64,000 bases of DNA from Lingula anatina (lineage: Eukaryota > Brachiopoda > Lingulata > Lingulida > Lingulidae), in the NCBI RefSeq assembly GCF_001039355.2, contig NW_019774958.1, positions 98,442 through 162,441 on the forward strand, written 5' to 3'. Each line of letters begins with the position of its first letter. Positions within the stretch are counted from its first letter, which is position 1. Below the pieces are notes generated by a model that worked only from the letters and a program-made list of their open reading frames with translations, was not told where the DNA came from and did no database searches. Position numbers and translations under genes: made by a program. Positions 13,501 through 22,500 of the stretch are shown in pieces.

Positions 13501-16500
13501 CCCTTAATATGACCCTTAAACATGGGATTTGACAGTCTAAAGCCAGATGGACATCCCTATGTAATCTTGTCATTTGGTAATGTCGCTCAGACTATTACCA
13601 GTTTAGGTTAGTCCTAAAAGGTTTCTGGGCTATATAGCTGCAAGTTTCAAAGCCCATGCATACATACCAGCTTTTTCATTACTGATATTTGGAAATGCAG
13701 AATGAATCTTGTTAAGGGATCAGGTAATTTTCTATAGGATGGAATGTTTCATTATATCCATGTATGTAGAGAGATACTGGTAAAAAAGGTTAATATTCTG
13801 CGACCTATAAGTTCAAATTTATAAAACACAGATGAGAAAATTACCAGTGTGACTACCATTATTTCAGCTTATTCATACCTGGATGCACATTTATTTACAA
13901 ACACATATTAAAAAGAATAACCATCACTGAAGTATCAAATATTAAGTCATTTCATTACTGACAACTGGTTTTTGAAATAAATAACATACAGTCAAATTCA
14001 TCTGCAGTGCTCTCTTATTTTGTCAAATGTTCAACTGTAGGGCAATGTGTCATTTATACTAGAATATTTAATCAATCAAACACACAAATTGTAAGATAAT
14101 TATAGTGACTTTCTCAAAATAAAAAAATAATAGTAATAATACAATAATGATAATAATGCAAAGAGAACAAAACATAAACTTTATCATAACAGATGTCTCA
14201 GTCTAACCTGAATTTGCCGTAGCCATGCCCAACATACTGTTTGAACTGCTTGAGGCCCACTATATCTGTGAATATCACATCTACTGGAAGCGAGGAACGC
14301 ACCTGACACTGTATCTTTGCATCTGGGAACTTTGATAAAATTCTTGAAGAGAGAGAAAAAAAAGTATGAACAAAAGTAAATTGTTACTCAAAATGAATGT
14401 AGAGACATATAAGGGATTTGCATAACACAAGCGACGAAAAAGAAAGTCATAATACATCATGTATTCTAGTGAAATATAAACACATAAGGGATCTACATAA
14501 TACAATCAACATAAAAAGTCATTATACATCATGTATTCCAGTGAAATATTTTGTGGAAGTCAACAAATCACAATGAACATGATGAAGACAAATTGTTATG
14601 TATGTGAAATATGATAGTCACCACAATCAGAGATCAACTAATGCAATCACACATGTAGCCAATGCTTTTTATTTTTTTTCTTTCTTAGGCTTCGTTCACA
14701 NTAGAAAATAGACATTGCATGTGAACGAAGCCTTATTTTTTGTATGCAGTAATGAAATTTATTTCAAAATATTTTTTAAATCTCAACAAGTTAAAAAGAT
14801 TAATTGAAAGTGGGGAAAAACTATGAAATTTGAGAACAGAGACTATTCTGTTTTTTTTTTTTTTTTAAACAAAATATTTAAAAAGATTTAGATGTATTAA
14901 TTTGGTTTTTGTATCTTAGATAACTGAAAGAAGTGAAGTTTACGTGGAAAATTACTTCAAAAGTACAAAAAATATAATGAAAATATGCTGCTTGGAGTAT
15001 TTGCTCCCCATGTCTTTAATGAGAGTGAAAAAAGGAAGAAAGATGTGAGAAAAGAAAAGTGACATACTTTCTTAGCTCCTCTACTTCACTTGTTATAGTC
15101 AGTTTGTGACCTAATAAATATAAACTGGTTATGATATCACTCCACTGCAATAATTCACCCAGGGGTCCACCTAAAAATACCAAATAAATGAATAAATAAA
15201 TCATACCTAAAAATACCAAATAAATAAATAAATCATAAGTGGGTATTTCTGCGACTGTCTGCTTCAAGTAAACATACTATTAAATATAAATCCTCGATTA
15301 TTTTTAATCTTGTAAGAAAAAAATTACAAAATAAAAAAAACATGTTTTAAAAACCTAGAAAGTAAAGCGCAATACAGACACCATTGAAAAGAGACATTGC
15401 TTCCATCTGAATATGGTGTGTTTCACTGACAAACAGCCTGTATAAATGAACATTGTCACTTATAAGTGCTCCTCACCTTTATCTGCAGTCTCAGCAAATT
15501 TGAACCCAGACTGTTTTGTCAGAGCCCCTATATGAATGAGTATCTGAAAACAAAAAACCACAACAATATGACAGCTTGACCAGAAAACTGAAATTTTACC
15601 TCAGTTGCCTACATCAAAATGGGATTGAAAACCAAAGAAATTTGCTGCTATAGAAATTACTCAGTGACTTAACATTATTTTTATGGCATGCATTATCCTT
15701 CTGTAATTAAGTGTTGTCCAGTTCAGTTGTCTTAGTACCTTGAATGTATCAGAACCAGGTAAAGCACCCAGGACCAGTAAACCCGCTTGGTGGTGAATTG
15801 AAGAGAGTTTTAAGAGGGTTCTTATGCTCACTCTACAGAACATCACAGTAATCAACATTGTATAAAATATTAAGATGCTTGGACCTGAGCTTATGAGAAA
15901 GGTATCTTAATATTTTATACAATGTTGAAGAAAGTTTTGAGAGGGTTCTTATGCTCGCTGAATGGTAGAGAACATTACAGTAATCAACATTGTATAAAAT
16001 ATTAAGATGGTTTGACCTGAGCTTATGAGAAAGGTATCTTAAGGGGTTCAAGGCCTTTGGGGCTTTAGAAGCTATGTAGCTAATATCTTCAGAAAAAGGC
16101 AGTTTTGAGTGTAGGACAAATCCTAGGTGTTTATGAAATGTTTTCCTTGGAATCTCCTGCTTGGTAGTGAATTAAATTGAGTTTTGAGAAGTTTCTTATG
16201 GTCGCTGAATAGAAAGGTTGTCAGTTAAGTCATTAATATAAAGGAGAAAGAGCAACGGACATAGGATGCTACCTTGAGGGATGCTGGTATTAATATAGCC
16301 TCCTTCAGTTGATTCGGATAACAGGCCATTAATAGATACCCTCACTTTTCTGTTCTGCAGGTATGATGATAAAAGTGAAAATAATTTACCTTTGAACCCG
16401 TACGCTGACAATTTAATTAATAGCAGTTTATGCGGGACTCTGTCGAAGGCTACCGAAATATCGAAAAATATTCCTCTTATGTCCCGTCCTTTTCTTAAGT

Positions 16501-19500
16501 TACTCTTATCAAATTTTGAATTGCCAGTAGCTGATGTTCTGTGCTATGACCTTTGAGAAATCCAGATTAAACAGTAAATTGTTATTTTTATGTTCAGGTA
16601 GAAAAGTATCAAAAGAGGTCACGAGCGTACTGTGATCCTCTGATCCAATAGGAGTCTCGACAGACGCGCTCGTTACCATTCCTGGAATGTTAGTTATAGT
16701 TAAGTCAATGCAGGTAGATGAATTCCCTCGTATTCTGGTCGGTTTATTCAAGAGTTGATCTAAACCATGGGTGTGTAGAAGTTCATTTATCGATTGCCCT
16801 ATTGCATCCTCTTTCCCCTCCATGAACCAGTTTTTTGAATGGGCATTAAAGTCCCCATTAATAAATATTCCATCAGTTCTAGATGATATAGCTAATAAGT
16901 GCAAACAATCAGAAAAGTCACTTAAAAATTTTTCTCTCTGAGACATTCTGACTGGATGATCTGTAGAAAATACCTTATAGAAATCTTTTGTATTTTATCT
17001 CAATTTCCATCCACAGGCAATCTGATGTACTACTGCATAAGTCAGCACTTTCTTCATAAAGAATATTGGTACTTATGTAAGTCATTAATATCACTGTGCT
17101 GTGATAAACTTCAGGCTAATATTAATGGGAAAACCAACTAGATTGATACCATTAATGACAAACGTTACTTACATTTTTCTGTTTTCTTCCCTTCAAACTG
17201 CTTTTGCTGTTCAAATCTATTGCACTTTGCTTCCATTTTGGCCAGATCTGCTGGATGCGATGGCGTATCCAGGCATATGGCTTGCGGCTGTTTGAGTCTG
17301 TCAACAGATTCATTAGCCCAGCTGCATTCTCTGGTATTATGGCCTATAACAAAGGCAACAAACTCCAATTTCCAGAGCACAATACTGAAATGTGTTATTT
17401 TATGGATTTGCCAACTTACATAGAATAAACCTTCAAGGCATAAGATAGCTTGAAAACCACTTGGATGAAATCCTCCATGAAATCAAAATATTTTCCCATC
17501 TTTGAAAACTTTCCCTTAATCACTTCAACAACTTATTTTAATAAAATAAAAATAAATATTATTCTAAAGTTAATAAAAAATAAACTATTATTCTATAATA
17601 TAATTCACCTCGTTGCGATTTTGTAGATGCTGTGACTCGGATACATTGAGTCGCCATGGAAATTTTGGACACCAATTCTCCACCTAAAATATAGAGAAAA
17701 TGCCAATATATGAAAACTAAAAAAAAAAAAAAAACACAAAAAATGCATTAATTTAAGAAAAATGGACTGATCCAAAAAAAGCTAAACTTAATGTATATTA
17801 TACCAGTAATAGGACCAGTAATTTTTAGGATATTAGGTCACATTGTCATCCATTTATTGCATTAGCAATGCAAAGTGCACAGGTACAATGACAAAACAGC
17901 AACAATGATACCACCAACATAGACCACAGACATTTTTGTTTGCTTGTTTGCATTTGATCATCAATACTGTTTAGTTGCAAGACACCCAACAATAATTACT
18001 TTAACTCACAAATCTTTCCTTTGCATATAGGATAATTTAAGAACATTTGGTCATTTTCTTTCAAAATAATGTTTCGAAATTATCTTCGCACAATCTTACC
18101 TCACTTAAATAAATGATAAAAGAACATACAGAGCCATCTACACCTAAATTGCTGTAACACTTGTCTGACTTCCAGTGGCCCTTCATCCACTGAAAGAAAA
18201 GTTAAAATTACTGGGTAAATGTGCATGTTCAAAAATGTTAAATGAGAATTCCATGGCAAAATCTTTTAGCAAGGTATGTATACTCTTAATATTTTTTTTA
18301 TCTTATTTCTTTCTTTTATACTCTGCTATCTTGATAATGATATGATGTGCTTGATTGTCTGCATCAAAATAAAAGAGAGCACTAATAAAAATGATGTACA
18401 TGGACATGATGATTCATTATTGACGTCTTATAAAAATAGCTATAGATATATATATTAGAGTACAATAAGAAGAGCCATAGTTTTCATGAAAATAAGTCTC
18501 ACATCAACTTTTCCCAAACAGTGAGGATAAGTATACTTGTGGTCGTCAGGGAGGGAGCACTTCTCAGCTTCACCTTGCAACAGTTCTTCAAAAAATAAAA
18601 CAAAGGAAACATTTATTTTCAAATGAGGATACAGTTGCCAACATCTGAAGGTTGCATGCCATTTCAACACCCAAAGTATCACATTATTCAAGAGTTATCA
18701 TTTGTAAATAAATTCATTCAGTTTTATGCATTATTTTAAGGACTGCAGTTAAAAAAGATATCTTGTTCAGTCAAATAAAATCTGTGAACAAGTAAATTTT
18801 AGCATTTCATTCTCTTCACTCAGGGTGCTAGTGCACTTTAAGTTTGATAAACCACCTTTCTCCAAAACACCCCTCTGCTGATAACAATGATACTGATACA
18901 ACACAGAAATAATAGCAAAAAGGTATCACATCCCTGCAACGGAAGGTACACGAATGTGACATACATAAACAATTGTACATATTGCAACGGTTGACTTCTT
19001 CATCCTAAAGCACAAGCATATGGGTGCGAACAAACAGAAACAGAATATAGTGCTATAATGGACAAGGTGTTCTACAATAACCAGGCCTGTTGCCAGGGGG
19101 AGGTTTGGGTGGTTCAAATGACCTGCCCTTTAGACTTCCAAAAAGTCTTCTCTGAATCAAAACTAGTCTCTGTTTCATTATAGTAAAAAGGTCCATTTTT
19201 TGGTTCTAGAAAAAAGATGCCATCCCGGAAGTTGCTGGCTACAGGCCTGCGACCATAATATATAAGAAACGTAGAAATGCAGAAATTAATACAATAGTGC
19301 AACAGGGAATGCAGATGTGCATCTAAGAGTCAACAAGTGCACATATATAACTGTTTAAAACAACCAGAAAACACACATTTTAATTGTATATAACATACAA
19401 GTTGAACTATAATAATAATATTTCAAGCATTATATTAACAGTTTCAGTCAAGATAATACAGTCATCTGAAATCCTGAATTAAATACCTAAAGCCATTAGC

Positions 19501-22500
19501 TGCATTCAGACAAGGTACATTCTGGACTGAAATATATGCAGTCTAACTCCCTCCTCCAAACTCCATCACCCTGATTTTCAGCAGACACTGCGAACTCACC
19601 TGGCATGCTGATGGAAGAGAGGCAAGTTTCTAATGTCCTTTGAAACTCGGGGTGCATTTCACAAATTAAATGTGGTTGGTCTCATTCACAACAGATGATC
19701 CATTAACTTCATGTGCCGTGGACTAAATATGGCCTACCCTACTAAAAAGCAATACCAAATAATCCCTTAATGGTCTCCCCCACCTCTACACGAACCTTCC
19801 CTGTAGGGGCCTAGCATTTAAACCTCGAAGCCAAATTTTAATCGGTGCGGAGGCAGGGAGACCATTAAAGGATTAGGTGGTCTTGCTTTCATGTAGGGTC
19901 CGCCATATTGGATCCATGGATCAGTAGATCCTAGGATCATCTGTCATCTGTTCTGAATGTGACCTTTGCTATTTTTGACTGCCTGAGGATGAGAGTTCAG
20001 GTTAGGTCAAAATATGATCTTAATATAAGTAGTCCACATTAAAGAAAAATTAAGTGCAGCCATAATATCATGCGGGTAAATGATTAAAATTTTAACACCA
20101 AAATGCTTAAGTGGAATGTCCATATATAACATCTCTTGTCAGGTAAAGACACTTGATAATGTTATAGTCATGCAAATTGATTGTTCATAAATTGCTGTCA
20201 CATATTTATTGAAAGAAACTGATAAAAATGCATTACGAATGAATGACTGTGTCACATTAGAACGAGACAATATATGGGGATTTAGGTTTTTCATCGTCCC
20301 TTGTGTAATGATGATAAAAAAAGTATATTGATTCTAAAGAGAAGTGTCAGTCACGCTATCAAGGCCCCTTGAAAGGTGGAAGCATCGTGCCTCAGGTAGC
20401 AAACATTTAGGCTTCGTTCACATGCAATGTCTATTTTCTAATTTCTATTTTCTATTTGCGCTATCTTATGATCACAGTCTGTGCCCTGAATATCCCGCCG
20501 CGTAATTACTGGCAGCGCGAGCCAGTTACTTATAGTAACTTATAGTAACTGGCTCGCGCTGCCAGTAATTACGCCGCAGGATATTCAGGCCACAGACCGT
20601 GATCATAAGACATACTGCAAATAGAAAATAGAATTTAGAAAATAGACATTGCATGTGAACGAAGCCTTAGTGTCTATAAAAATAATTTACTTTTTTATCA
20701 ATACAATATGTGAATGGCTAATAATGGATAGCGACTTTGGTGTTAATTCAATTAGCCAGAAACATGACCAGCAACAGAAAAAAATTGGTAAAATTATGTT
20801 TATTTATTACAGTTTACAGTGCATCTAAAACTGCCAATACCATTGCAAATAAAGAAACCAATGAAGGAATACAAAATAACAGTATATTTATTACTGCCTT
20901 ATAGTTAGTTTAAACTAATTAATGATGGTACACTGTAACTATGTAAAGGAGTACTAATGCAAACTAAACATCCACTTACAATAAAATTTAAGATCATATT
21001 GAAACTGCAAAATTTACCAAATGCCCACAAAAACGTAAGATAACTTATCAAAAGACTTGTGGACATTCACAATGCTACATGTAGGCTGTAATAAGTAAAC
21101 ACCAACTTTTTAACATGTTAAAGGTAAAGTAGATAAAGAATTTGAAGCAAAATTTCTAAATTATTTACTGTAAGGCATTTTCAAAGATGCGATCAGCTAG
21201 AATCCAACATAAGATTAGGATCTTTTGTTGGATCCCAGTTATAAGTAACCATCAACAAGATGAGGGAAATGATATCATGAACGGTAACTCCCAATGGCAA
21301 AAGCTGTATGCTCTTGATCAGGCCAAGCAAAATCTATACAGTCTACTAAAAAAAATGTGCTGGCAATTTCTGCATCTCTGAAAAAGATGTAATTTTTCAT
21401 TGCAACCAAAAAAAGGTATATTTACAATGCAATGGATTTTTCAATTAGATATTCCATATACTTTACCTTTAACAACAATGAATACCAAATTGAAGAAAAA
21501 AAGGTTATCATTGACCGCACTTACGCTGCACTGTTACTTTCTTTGATCTCTTATGCTCTGTAAGGGCATTTACTGAACCTATATGGAATGAAATAAGTAT
21601 AAACCCAATTAAAATGTACCGTACCAAGTTAGATAAAGAGAAACAAAACAATGAAGCTGAAATATTAGTAGATAAAAAAAAAGATAAGCCAGGCTATAAG
21701 ATTTCTTAAAAATGTTAGATAGAATGTCAGATTTGCGTAGAATCTATAATGCTTTGATTTTACCAGTCTAAAAAAGAATGCACATATATTTTGTTATAAG
21801 TTTATAAAAAAAATCAGGAATCCACATTCAGATCCAACCAACCCCAAACCTTATATGGGCTATCATTCAATGCTTTAATTTATTTCACAGCCATGCAAGA
21901 GAATACCATATAATCTCCATCCATACATAAACTAACAGGGGCGGATTTAGGCCATCTTCTGGGTCTTCCAGAAGACGGTCAAATTTTCAAGTTTACATTA
22001 AAAGGTATCTAATTTTTTCTGTTGGAAGACAGTCAAAATTGGAGGATAAATCAATTAAGATAATTTGGAAGACTGCCAGAAAATAGCTCTGCATCCGCCC
22101 CTGACTAAGTTATCTAAAACCTCATGAGATTAATACATTCACTTTTTTTTTTTTTTTTGGTAATACAGATTGTATAAAGCTGTGTAACTTTCAGTAGTAG
22201 GTATTAATATTTCATCAATCAAGGAGAAAAAATAAAGTTATATAACAGAAAGACAGACTAATTAAAGCATTTCCTTCAAAAACTGCCAAAATAAATTAGT
22301 GAAATTATATTTATATGATGACATGACAAAATGCCCACCACACTTCAACTAGTGTGTCAAGTCTGCAATAACAAGAAAAAGAATAACATCATGCTTTCAA
22401 ATGTGCTTCAAACAAAACTGTACAAAACACACGTACAAGATTAGTATAAATGACCTATTTTAGTTGGGGGGGGGGGGGGGGGAACTAAATAGTGTTACAT

